64,000 bases of DNA from Pseudomonas hydrolytica (GTDB lineage: Bacteria; Pseudomonadota; Gammaproteobacteria; Pseudomonadales; Pseudomonadaceae): NCBI RefSeq assembly GCF_021495345.1, contig NZ_CP099397.1, positions 3,782,001-3,846,000 on the forward strand, given 5' to 3'. The position numbers were made by a program, and so were the translations under genes. Under the pieces are notes generated by a model. It had not been told where the DNA came from. It worked only from the letters and a program-made list of their open reading frames with translations, and made no database searches. Numbering within the stretch: the stretch's first letter is position 1; each line of letters opens with the position of its first letter. Shown here piece by piece: positions 1 through 10,312 of this stretch.

Positions 1-1
1 T

Positions 2-1108
2 TTCCACCAGCCGCTGCGCGAGGTGCATTTCGCCGGCCAGCCGCTGCTGCTCGATGCCCAGCCGATCACCGAAGACGGACGCCTGACCGGCGGCCTGCTC
101 ACCCTGTATGCACCAAGCCGCATGGGTCAGCGCCTGGCCGCCCTGCATCATGATCATGCAGAGGGCTTCGACTCGCTGCTCGGCGAGTCCGCTCCGATTC
201 GTGCGCTCAAGGCCCGCGCCCTGCGCGTGGCGTCGCTCGACGCACCGCTCTTGATCCATGGCGAAACCGGTACCGGCAAGGAGCTGGTGGCACGCGCCTG
301 TCATACCGTCAGCGTGCGCCGCAATGCGCCCTTCCTCGCCCTGAACTGCGCCGCGCTGCCGGAGAACCTGGCCGAGAGCGAACTGTTCGGCTACGCCCCC
401 GGCGCCTTTACCGGCGCCCAGCGCGGCGGCAAGCCGGGGCTGCTGGAGCTGGCCAACCAGGGCACGGTGTTTCTCGACGAAATCGGCGAAATGTCGCCCT
501 ATCTGCAGGCCAAGTTGCTGCGCTTTTTGAGCGACGGCAGCTTCCGCCGCGTCGGTGGTGACCGCGAGGTGAAGGTGGACGTGCGTATCCTCAGCGCCAC
601 CCACCGCGATCTGGAAAAGATGGTGGCCGAAGGCAGCTTCCGCGAAGACCTGTTCTACCGCCTCAACGTGCTCAATCTGGAAGTGCCGCCGCTGCGCGAG
701 CGCGGCCAGGACATCCTGCTGCTGGCCCAGCACTTCATGGCCCAGGCCTGCGCGCAGATCCAGCGCCTGCCCTGCCGCCTGGCGCCGACCACCTTCCCCG
801 CCCTGCTGGCCGGGCGTTGGCCGGGCAACGTGCGCCAGTTGCAGAACGTGATCTTCCGCGCTGCCGCGATCTGCGACAGCAACTGGGTGGAGATGGACGA
901 TCTGGATATCGCCGGCACCGAAGTGGCGCCGAAGGTCGAAGGAGAAGTCGCCAGCCTGGAACAGGCCATGGACGAGTACGAGAAGGCGCTACTGGAAAAG
1001 CTCTACGACAGCCACCCCTCCAGCCGCCAGCTGGCCGCACGCCTGGGCACCTCGCATACCGCCATCGCCAAGCGCCTGCGCAAGTACGGGATACCGGGCA
1101 AGCATTAA
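2..1108 (+). CDS. gcsR: Sigma-54-dependent TyrR-like activator GcsR (5' truncated by window edge)
   Basis: Probable activator of the glycine cleavage operon that starts at 2204. The reading frame is open from base 2, so the gene begins outside the window and only the end of its N-terminal sensory region is seen. Numbering from the GTG at base 23, an AAA+ sigma-54 domain follows: Walker A GETGTGKE (about 80-87), the sigma-54 contact loop GAFTGA (127-132) and Walker B with FLDE (about 150). A C-terminal TyrR/Fis-type helix-turn-helix ends at GI-PGKH. TyrR itself lacks a working GAFTGA loop, so this is a true enhancer-binding protein, as described for GcsR of P. aeruginosa. The assignment rests on domain order plus the downstream gcv operon with its sigma-54 promoter. 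Confidence 0.85.
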   Translation, partial: FHQPLREVHFAGQPLLLDAQPITEDGRLTGGLLTLYAPSRMGQRLAALHHDHAEGFDSLLGESAPIRALKARALRVASLDAPLLIHGETGTGKELVARACHTVSVRRNAPFLALNCAALPENLAESELFGYAPGAFTGAQRGGKPGLLELANQGTVFLDEIGEMSPYLQAKLLRFLSDGSFRRVGGDREVKVDVRILSATHRDLEKMVAEGSFREDLFYRLNVLNLEVPPLRERGQDILLLAQHFMAQACAQIQRLPCRLAPTTFPALLAGRWPGNVRQLQNVIFRAAAICDSNWVEMDDLDIAGTEVAPKVEGEVASLEQAMDEYEKALLEKLYDSHPSSRQLAARLGTSHTAIAKRLRKYGIPGKH

Positions 1109-1140
1109 GGCCAGGCTTAACAAGCGGACCACTCGCCCTT

Positions 1141-1304
1141 GTAGGGTGGGTTAGGCGCCTGTCGCAAATACTTAGGCCCCCGAAGGTCCCGATGCGCCGT
1201 AACCCACCATCGGCGCAACGCGGAAGATCGCCCGCTGGGTTACGCGGCGCACCACGACCGCAGTGCCTGAGAACTCACCTATTGGCGCCGCTAACCCACC
1301 CTAC
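1141..1304. repeat. 164-bp nested palindromic element with GTAG ends
   Basis: The outer ends are inverted: GTAGGGTGGGTTAG at 1141-1154 and its complement ending in CTAC at 1304. Inside lies a second inverted pair, TAACCCA near 1200 and TGGGTTA near 1236. The GTAG head matches the short REP elements elsewhere in the window, but this unit is longer and has two nested arms. It fills most of the gap between gcsR and sodC. No reading frame is convincing inside it. Confidence 0.6.
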
Positions 1305-1320
1305 GGCTTTCGGTGTTGAG

Positions 1321-1872
1321 TCAGATCGGCGTGGTGCTGGTCGGCACCTTGATCACCCCACAGGCCACACGCGCCCCGCCACCGCCCAGCGGCTGCGGAT
1401 GATCGGCGTGGTTGTCGCCGCCAGCGTGAATCATCAGCGAACGGTTGTGCAGGTCTTGCAGGCTCTTGAGCCGTGGCGCCAGCACCGGCTGGCTGGCCTT
1501 GCCGTCCTCGGTCACCAGCAGTGCGGGCAGGTCGCCCAGGTGGGCATTGTCTTCCCAGGGGAAGCCATGGCGGCCGGCATTCTGCGGGTCCCAGTGGCCA
1601 CCTGCTGCGCCGGCCGGCGTCAGCTTGCCATCCACCTCCGCGGCGTTGCAGTTGGGCTCGGTGTGCACGTGAAAGCCATGCACGCCAGGTTCCAGCCCCT
1701 GCAGATCAGGGGTGAATACCAGCCCGTAGGCCGACTGGCTGATGGTCACGGTGCCGATGGATGCGCCAGTACCTTTCTCCGTGGCCTGCTCCAGCGTCAC
1801 GGTAACCGTCTCGCTGGCCTGCAGACTGGTGGCGCCAAACAGCGCGAATGCCAGGGGAATCAGGGGTTTCAT
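1321..1872 (-). CDS. sodC: Periplasmic Cu/Zn superoxide dismutase SodC
   Basis: Dismutates superoxide in the periplasm; 183 residues. An N-terminal signal peptide (about residues 1-19, cleaved near LQA-S) precedes the enzyme. The copper ligands sit in GFHVH (His68, His70), with the bridging His93 in GGHWDP, zinc ligands around His102/His111/Asp114 and the last copper His149 in [13 protein letters not shown]. Cys75 and Cys171 are placed for the conserved disulfide. An AAGGAG ribosome binding site lies just upstream of the ATG. It is divergent from gcvH and sits between gcsR and its target operon, so it shares the 1873-2203 control region. Confidence 0.93.
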   Translation of the reverse strand: MKPLIPLAFALFGATSLQASETVTVTLEQATEKGTGASIGTVTISQSAYGLVFTPDLQGLEPGVHGFHVHTEPNCNAAEVDGKLTPAGAAGGHWDPQNAGRHGFPWEDNAHLGDLPALLVTEDGKASQPVLAPRLKSLQDLHNRSLMIHAGGDNHADHPQPLGGGGARVACGVIKVPTSTTPI

Positions 1873-1946
1873 GTCGATCTATCTCCTTGTCGATGAAGCC
1901 TCCCAGTTACCGACCTTCGATCCTCTGAGCGGTTCCAGCCATATGC

Positions 1947-1983
1947 TGTATCGATATCGATCCACCGTAACGATTTAGCAACA
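1947..1983 (+). promoter_or_regulatory. GcsR-like binding sites (distal pair)
   Basis: TGTATCG-ATAT-CGATCCA at 1947-1964 fits the 18-bp GcsR consensus remembered from P. aeruginosa (TGTAACG, four bases, CGTTCCG) at 11 of 14 fixed positions. A weaker 18-mer, CGTAACGATTTAGCAACA, follows at 1966-1983. Tandem sites are usual for this regulator. Assignment by motif only. Confidence 0.55.
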
Positions 1984-2046
1984 AAGACCTGCAAGCCGCG
2001 CCGCGGCTCGTGCGACGCAAACTTTTCCATTTGCGACGCATGGTTT

Positions 2047-2064
2047 CGTATCGATATCGTTCCA
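2047..2064 (+). promoter_or_regulatory. GcsR-like binding site (proximal)
   Basis: CGTATCG-ATAT-CGTTCCA shares 16 of 18 bases with the site at 1947 and matches the remembered GcsR consensus at 11 of 14 fixed positions. It starts exactly 100 bp after the distal site and ends 63 bp before the sigma-54 promoter, a normal distance for an enhancer. Confidence 0.6.
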
Positions 2065-2127
2065 GAGCATTGCTTACCGCCGCTGAAAATATATATAAGC
2101 ATTTGATTTTATTGGGTTTTTTATCAT

Positions 2128-2143
2128 TGGCACTGGCATTGCA
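2128..2143 (+). promoter_or_regulatory. Sigma-54 promoter of the gcv operon
   Basis: TGGCAC-TGGCA-TTGCA is a complete match to the -24/-12 consensus. Transcription should start near 2155, giving a leader of about 49 nt before gcvH. Together with the upstream GcsR-like sites and the GAFTGA-bearing regulator this defines the control of the operon. Confidence 0.88.
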
Positions 2144-2203
2144 AACGACCGCCCACCTGCCCGCCACCCAAGAAGCGGACATCTTTACCCCTGAGGAGTT
2201 GAC

Positions 2204-2587
2204 ATGAGCGAGTTGCGTTTCACCGCCGATCACGAATGGCTGCGTCTGGACAACGATGGTCTGGTTACCGTCGGCATCACCCATTACGCTCAGGACGCGC
2301 TCGGCGACGTGGTGTACGTACAGCTGCCGGAAGTGAAGGCCTACGCCCAGGGCGAAGAAGTGGCGGTGCTGGAGTCGGTGAAGGCCGCCAGCAACATCGT
2401 CATGCCGCTGGACGGCGAGATCGTCGAAATCAACGCCGACCTGGAAGGCAGCCCGGAGCTGGTCAACGAATCGCCGCTGGACAAGGCCTGGTTCTTCCGT
2501 ATGCGCCTGGCCGACAACGCTGTGCTCGCCGACCTGCTGGACAAGGCCGGCTATGATCGTCTGTTGAACGCCAACGCCGACGCCTGA
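2204..2587 (+). CDS. gcvH: Glycine cleavage system H protein
   Basis: Lipoyl carrier that shuttles the aminomethyl group between the P, T and L proteins; 127 residues, the usual length. The lipoyl-attachment segment LESVKAASN places the modified lysine at Lys60. A GAGGAG ribosome binding site is well spaced before the ATG. It is the first gene of the operon, and gcvP follows at once. The L protein (dihydrolipoamide dehydrogenase) is not in the window and is normally supplied from elsewhere. Confidence 0.95.
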   Translation: MSELRFTADHEWLRLDNDGLVTVGITHYAQDALGDVVYVQLPEVKAYAQGEEVAVLESVKAASNIVMPLDGEIVEINADLEGSPELVNESPLDKAWFFRMRLADNAVLADLLDKAGYDRLLNANADA

Positions 2588-2596
2588 GTGACCGCC

Positions 2597-5449
<2,853 letters not shown>

Positions 5450-5460
5450 GCGCGGTGAAC

Positions 5461-5630
5461 CTCCCCTCTCCCGCTTATGGGGCGAAAGCGGAAAAAGCGA
5501 AGCACCGCTTCGCCCGCTTGAGCGCCCTGAGCTCTGCGAAGGGCTGGGGCGCGGAGCGGGGGCCGGGGGAGAGGGCAAGACGGTTCACACCCCCTCTCCC
5601 TAACCCTCTCCCCGAGGGGAGAGGGAACCG
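5461..5630. repeat. Two CCCTCTCCC-type intergenic palindromes
   Basis: The first unit runs from CTCCCCTCTCCC (5461) to GGGAGAGGGC (about 5576). The second is a hairpin from CGGTTC (5581) to GAACCG (5630) with CCCTCTCCC and GGGAGAGGG in its arms. The same family recurs at 8177-8233. They lie between gcvP and glyA inside the presumed operon and could act as mRNA stem-loops that alter expression of the distal genes. No gene is seen here. Confidence 0.65.
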
Positions 5631-5717
5631 TTCTTCGCTTCATCCAGTTTCCTTTCGGCTCCCCTCACCGGGGCGGGCCGACTGCATCCCGAGAAAAACG
5701 ATAAAGAGGGCCTCACC

Positions 5718-6971
<1,254 letters not shown>

Positions 6972-7008
6972 CACCCAACGTACAACGGGCCGCACCGCGG
7001 CCCCAACC

Positions 7009-7026
7009 GGTGCGCGCGGCGCACCC
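7009..7026. repeat. Degenerate REP-A hairpin between glyA and gcvT
   Basis: GGTGCGC-GCG-GCGCACCC is the stem of the window's commonest REP element, but the GTAG/CTAC head is degraded to CAAC. A GGGCCG...CGGCCC stem at 6987-7003 lies just before it. This 69-bp gap is where sdaA would be expected. Confidence 0.5.
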
Positions 7027-7040
7027 AACAGGAAATCGAC

Positions 7041-8165
7041 ATGACCACTGAAACTCTCGCCAAGACTCCGCTGCACGCCCTGCACCTCGAACTCGGCGCG
7101 CGCATGGTGCCCTTCGCCGGCTATGACATGCCCGTGCAGTACCCGCTGGGCGTGATGAAGGAGCACCTGCACACCCGCGAGGCCGCCGGCCTGTTCGACG
7201 TCTCGCACATGGGCCAGATCCTGCTGCGTGGCGAAAACGCCGGGCGTGCCCTGGAAACCCTGGTGCCGGTGGACATCATCGACCTGCCGGTGGGCCTGCA
7301 GCGCTACGCCATGTTCACCGATGCCCAGGGCGGCATCCTCGACGACCTGATGGTCGCCAACCTGGGTGACGACACCCTGTACCTGGTGGTCAACGCCGCC
7401 TGCAAGGATCAGGACCTGGCCCACCTGCAGAAGCACATCGGCGAGCAGTGCCAGATCGAGTGCCTGTTCGAGGAGCGCGCCCTGCTCGCCCTGCAAGGCC
7501 CGAAAGCGGTCGACGTGCTGGCCCGCCTGGCCCCGGAAGTGAGCAAGATGACCTTCATGCAGGTGGCCCGCGTGCGCCTGCTGGGCAGCGAATGCATCGT
7601 CAGCCGCAGCGGCTACACCGGCGAAGACGGTTTCGAGATTTCCGTCGCCGTCGACCAGGCCGAAACCCTGGCGCGCAGCCTGCTGGCCGAAGCGGAAGTC
7701 GAGGCCATCGGTCTGGGTGCGCGCGACTCGCTGCGCCTGGAAGCCGGCCTGTGCCTGTACGGCCACGACATGAGCAGCGCCACCACGCCGATCGAAGCCA
7801 GCCTGCTGTGGGCCATCTCCAAGGTGCGTCGTGCAGATGGCGAGCGTGCCGGCAACTTCCCGGGCGCCGAGCGCGTATTCGAGCAGCAGCAAAAAGGCGT
7901 GGCGCGCAAGCGCGTCGGCCTGCTGCCGCAGGAGCGCGTACCGGTGCGTGAAGGCGCGGAAATCGTCGACGCCGACGGCACCGTGATCGGCCAGGTATGC
8001 AGCGGCGGCTTCGGCCCGACCCTCGGCGCACCGGTGGCCATGGGTTACGTCAATGCCAGCCACACCGCCGTCGACAGCGACGTCTGGGCCGTGGTGCGCG
8101 GCAAGCGCGTGGCGATGAAAGTGGCCAAGACCCCGTTCGTGCCGCAGCGCTACTACCGCGGCTGA
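7041..8165 (+). CDS. gcvT: Glycine cleavage system aminomethyltransferase, T protein
   Basis: Transfers the methylene group from aminomethyl-lipoyl GcvH to THF and releases ammonia. The 374-residue chain shows the N-terminal PLHALHLELGARMVPFAGYDMPVQY and the FDVSHMGQ motif in the THF-binding GCV_T fold. The C-terminal part has the usual KTPFVPxRYY ending. It starts 69 bp after glyA with an AGGAAA ribosome binding site, so it is probably co-transcribed, although two stem-loops intervene. Confidence 0.94.
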   Translation: MTTETLAKTPLHALHLELGARMVPFAGYDMPVQYPLGVMKEHLHTREAAGLFDVSHMGQILLRGENAGRALETLVPVDIIDLPVGLQRYAMFTDAQGGILDDLMVANLGDDTLYLVVNAACKDQDLAHLQKHIGEQCQIECLFEERALLALQGPKAVDVLARLAPEVSKMTFMQVARVRLLGSECIVSRSGYTGEDGFEISVAVDQAETLARSLLAEAEVEAIGLGARDSLRLEAGLCLYGHDMSSATTPIEASLLWAISKVRRADGERAGNFPGAERVFEQQQKGVARKRVGLLPQERVPVREGAEIVDADGTVIGQVCSGGFGPTLGAPVAMGYVNASHTAVDSDVWAVVRGKRVAMKVAKTPFVPQRYYRG

Positions 8166-8176
8166 TCAGCGCCCGA

Positions 8177-8233
8177 CTCCCCTCTCCCATTTATTGGGGG
8201 CACGCCTAGTGGAGAGGGGTTGGGAGAGAGGGC
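8177..8233. repeat. CCCTCTCCC-type palindrome
   Basis: CTCCCCTCTCCC at 8177-8188 pairs with GGGAGAGAGGGC ending at 8233. It is the same family as the units after gcvP and is the first of three different palindromes packed behind gcvT. Confidence 0.6.
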
Positions 8234-8262
8234 AAAAGTAGGACCGCAGGACCGCAACGTGC

Positions 8263-8314
8263 GTAGGGCGGGTGAAACCCGCCACATAGCCCTGGCGGGT
8301 TGCACCCGCCCTAC
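8263..8314. repeat. REP-C inverted pair
   Basis: GTAGGGCGGGTG-AAACCCGCC (8263-8283) faces an inverted copy GGCGGGTTGCA-CCCGCCCTAC (8294-8314). Each half is a GTAG head followed by a GGCGGGT/ACCCGCC hairpin, the plan of RAYT-type REP sequences. Confidence 0.7.
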
Positions 8315-8327
8315 AGATGACTACTCC

Positions 8328-8385
8328 GTAGCCCGGATGCAATCCGCGGATGCCCTCAAAAGCTCCCGGCCTGCATCCGGGCTAC
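8328..8385. repeat. REP-B inverted pair
   Basis: GTAGCCCGGATGCAATCCG at 8328 faces GCATCCGGGCTAC ending at 8385. It belongs to the family seen again at 17622-17681. Confidence 0.7.
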
Positions 8386-8392
8386 GTCGTTT

Positions 8393-8971
8393 CTAACCCC
8401 TGATCCGCTCGTAAGGCACCCGCTCGCGCCCGGCGCGCAGCGTCTGCGCCCACCAGTTCAGTTGCACCAGCGTATGCGCCAGCGCCGAGTTGGCGCGTCG
8501 CGGCTCGCTCAACCGCCCCTGATCATCGAATTGTTCCCAGGCATTGGTGAAGCTCACCGAGCCGCGCACCGTCATCGCATGCAGCTCCGCCAGCACCTGG
8601 CGCAGCTGTTCCACCGCACGCAGCCCGCCGGATACCCCACCATAACTGACGAATCCTACCGGCCGCGCCTCCCAGGATGCCGGCACCTCGTCGATGAATT
8701 GCTTGAGCGCCGCCGGATAGCCGTGGTTGTACTCCGGGGTGACGATCAGAAAGGCATCGGCGCGGAGCAGCTGCTGCAGCGACTGATGGCGCTGCTCCGC
8801 GATCTCCTGCGGCTCGCCGGGCTGGCGGAACATCACGGCCGGGTCGACCAGGCTCAGCTCGAATTCGCTGCGCTGTTCGATCTGCTCGCGCGCCCAGGCC
8901 ACCACCTGGTCGCAGAAGCGCTCTTCACGCACGCTGCCGTATATCAGTACCAGTCGAATGCGGTCCTGCAT
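8393..8971 (-). CDS. NAD(P)H-dependent FMN reductase family protein
   Basis: A 192-residue flavodoxin-fold protein of the FMN_red family (quinone, chromate or azo reductase relatives). The phosphate-binding loop GSVREERF follows the first strand, and TPEYNHGYPAALKQFIDE is the family signature near residues 79-96. It is transcribed away from soxR. A SoxR box lies in the spacer of its predicted promoter (9007-9037), so it is probably induced by redox-cycling compounds. GAGGG serves as ribosome binding site. Substrate unknown. Confidence 0.85.
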   Translation of the reverse strand: MQDRIRLVLIYGSVREERFCDQVVAWAREQIEQRSEFELSLVDPAVMFRQPGEPQEIAEQRHQSLQQLLRADAFLIVTPEYNHGYPAALKQFIDEVPASWEARPVGFVSYGGVSGGLRAVEQLRQVLAELHAMTVRGSVSFTNAWEQFDDQGRLSEPRRANSALAHTLVQLNWWAQTLRAGRERVPYERIRG

Positions 8972-9006
8972 GGAAAAACCCTCGGAGTTGTGTATCAGGG
9001 CCTGCG

Positions 9007-9037
9007 AGGGTAAAACCTCAACTTAACTTAAGGTCAA
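9007..9037 (-). promoter_or_regulatory. SoxR-type promoter with 19-bp spacer and SoxR box
   Basis: On the minus strand, TTGACC (-35, bases 9032-9037) and TACCCT (-10, bases 9007-9012) are separated by 19 bp, the stretched spacing MerR-family activators need. The spacer holds CCTCAACTTAACTTAAGG (9016-9033), one base away from the SoxR box CCTCAACTTAACTTGAGG. It reads toward the FMN reductase. Confidence 0.82.
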
Positions 9038-9049
9038 GAGGGATTTTCC

Positions 9050-9496
9050 ATGTCCATTCACGAACGCCCGCTAAGCGTCGGCCAGGTCGCCGAACGCAGC
9101 GGCGTGGCGGTTTCCACACTGCATTTCTACGAAACCAAGGGGCTGATCCACAGCCAGCGCAACGCCGGCAATCAGCGGCGTTACCGGCGCGACGTGCTGC
9201 GCCGCGTGGCGATCATCAAGGTGGCGCAGCGCCTGGGCATCCCGCTGGCCGATATCGGCGCGGCGCTGGCCACCCTGCCCTGCGACCACATGCCCACGGC
9301 TGCCGACTGGCAACAGCTCTCGGCGCAATGGCAGCGCGATCTGAATGCGCGCATCGAGCAACTGACGCGGCTGCGCGACCAGCTCACCGGCTGTATCGGT
9401 TGTGGCTGTCTGTCGATGCAGGACTGCCCGCTGCGCAACCCCCGGGACGAACTCGGCGAACAGGGCGCCGGCGCCCGCCTGCTGGAGACGGATTAA
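9050..9496 (+). CDS. soxR: Redox-sensing MerR-family activator SoxR
   Basis: Iron-sulfur transcription factor of 148 residues. The N-terminal winged helix carries [16 protein letters not shown], followed by a dimerisation helix. The [2Fe-2S] ligands are Cys115, Cys118, Cys120 and Cys126 in a CX2CXCX5C cluster that is diagnostic for SoxR. It is divergent from the flavin reductase and the SoxR box lies between the two genes. In pseudomonads SoxR answers phenazines and other redox-active compounds and controls oxidoreductases and efflux rather than soxS. The 3' end overlaps the convergent isomerase gene by 4 bp. Confidence 0.95.
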   Translation: MSIHERPLSVGQVAERSGVAVSTLHFYETKGLIHSQRNAGNQRRYRRDVLRRVAIIKVAQRLGIPLADIGAALATLPCDHMPTAADWQQLSAQWQRDLNARIEQLTRLRDQLTGCIGCGCLSMQDCPLRNPRDELGEQGAGARLLETD

Positions 9497-9846
9497 TCCT
9501 CCTGGCAGTTGCGCCGGTTGCCGAACACCTCACGGCGAATGTCGCGCACGTCCAGGGAGATCGCCGGCACCTGCGGCAGGCGCTGCACCAGCGCCCGCAC
9601 GATGCGCCGCGACAGCGCGCGCTTGTCGTCATCGCTGCGCCCCGCCAGCAGATAGAAGATCAGGTGCACGAACGGCCCCGCCTCGCCGCCGACGCAGTGG
9701 TGCTCGTACAGACTCAGGCGCACCTTGACTTCACCGGGCTGGAACAGGCCAGTGCCTGCCGCCTGATCGTGCACCAACTGCACCAGTGCCTGCGGCGCGA
9801 TGTACTCGGCCACTTCGCTGGCGGCCTCGATCAAGCAATGCGGCAT
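9493..9846 (-). CDS. 5-carboxymethyl-2-hydroxymuconate isomerase family protein
   Basis: A small tautomerase-superfamily protein of 117 residues. The mature-type N-terminus MPHC places Pro2 as the catalytic base used by this family, and the homoprotocatechuate isomerase (HpcD) fold is suggested by the spacing of the helices and the C-terminal LDVRDI segment. No other homoprotocatechuate gene is near, so the substrate may differ. A GAGGG ribosome binding site lies 8 bp before the ATG. It is convergent with soxR and overlaps its stop codon. Confidence 0.75.
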   Translation of the reverse strand: MPHCLIEAASEVAEYIAPQALVQLVHDQAAGTGLFQPGEVKVRLSLYEHHCVGGEAGPFVHLIFYLLAGRSDDDKRALSRRIVRALVQRLPQVPAISLDVRDIRREVFGNRRNCQED

Positions 9847-9998
9847 GGATAGCCCTCGATGTAAGCAAATTTGTCATACGTTATCACACAACAATATCGA
9901 TACCAGATTAGCTGTCCTACCCTGCACTGCACCTCTTCACAGCGGCCATAGCGCCGTTATACGCGCCATAGCCACTCATACTTTGGTCTAGCCAGGCG

Positions 9999-10028
9999 TT
10001 GACAAGCGCCAAAAAGGCTGTCGATAAT
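9999..10028 (+). promoter_or_regulatory. Sigma-70 promoter in the porin leader
   Basis: TTGACA (9999-10004) and GATAAT (10023-10028) with an 18-bp spacer. This is the best promoter in the 465-bp gap 9847-10311. It would give a leader of roughly 275 nt before the porin. TTGTATGACGACATATGAC at 10037-10055 just downstream looks like an imperfect operator. Confidence 0.65.
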
Positions 10029-10061
10029 CGAGCGAGTTGTATGACGACATATGACATTGAT

Positions 10062-10069
10062 AACAACAA
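10062..10069 (+). promoter_or_regulatory. Hfq/Crc CA motif before a short reading frame
   Basis: AACAACAA fits the AANAANAA catabolite-activity motif bound by Hfq with Crc. It precedes a 31-codon frame at 10086 and is the upstream one of two such motifs in this leader. Confidence 0.4.
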
Positions 10070-10085
10070 TAATCAGGACCAGAGC

Positions 10086-10181
10086 ATGACAATCCTCGCC
10101 TCTGCTTCAGCGCAGCCGCTGCGCGCTCGCTCCGCATTCAACGCCACCACAGGCCCTGGAACCGGATTCGCCGGAGGCTGA
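10086..10181 (+). CDS. Possible 31-residue leader peptide
   Basis: ATG at 10086 follows CAGGACCAGAGC, a weak ribosome binding site, and runs 31 codons to TGA, starting MTILASASAQ and ending GTGFAGG. I recognise no family. The only support is its place between a good promoter and the porin and a CA motif just upstream. It may be untranslated leader. Confidence 0.25.
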   Translation: MTILASASAQPLRARSAFNATTGPGTGFAGG

Positions 10182-10304
10182 CGCCAGCCACCAGCAATGA
10201 CCGGTCGCGTTCGGCCGGCCTGCCCCACGGGGCATTCACACCCTCCCGCCATGCAGGCTGCCATCAGGCCAGCAGGGGATGGTTCGTTCAAAAACTGGGA
10301 GCAC

Positions 10305-10312
10305 AACAACAA
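10305..10312 (+). promoter_or_regulatory. Hfq/Crc CA motif at the porin start codon
   Basis: AACAACAA overlaps the first base of the porin ATG and lies between its GGGAG ribosome binding site and the start codon. Hfq/Crc binding here would block translation initiation. Confidence 0.55.

Noticed and set aside
817..1896. 359-codon plus-strand frame overlapping gcsR and sodC
   Set aside because: Out of frame with gcsR, antisense to sodC and Arg/Gln-rich; a GC-driven spurious frame.
2144..2203. Glycine riboswitch before gcvH
   Set aside because: Only about 49 nt lie between the predicted sigma-54 start and gcvH, too short for a glycine aptamer, and control is explained by GcsR sites.
9999..10181. 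60-codon frame starting at 9999
   Set aside because: Its start overlaps the -35 box of the predicted promoter and there is no ribosome binding site.
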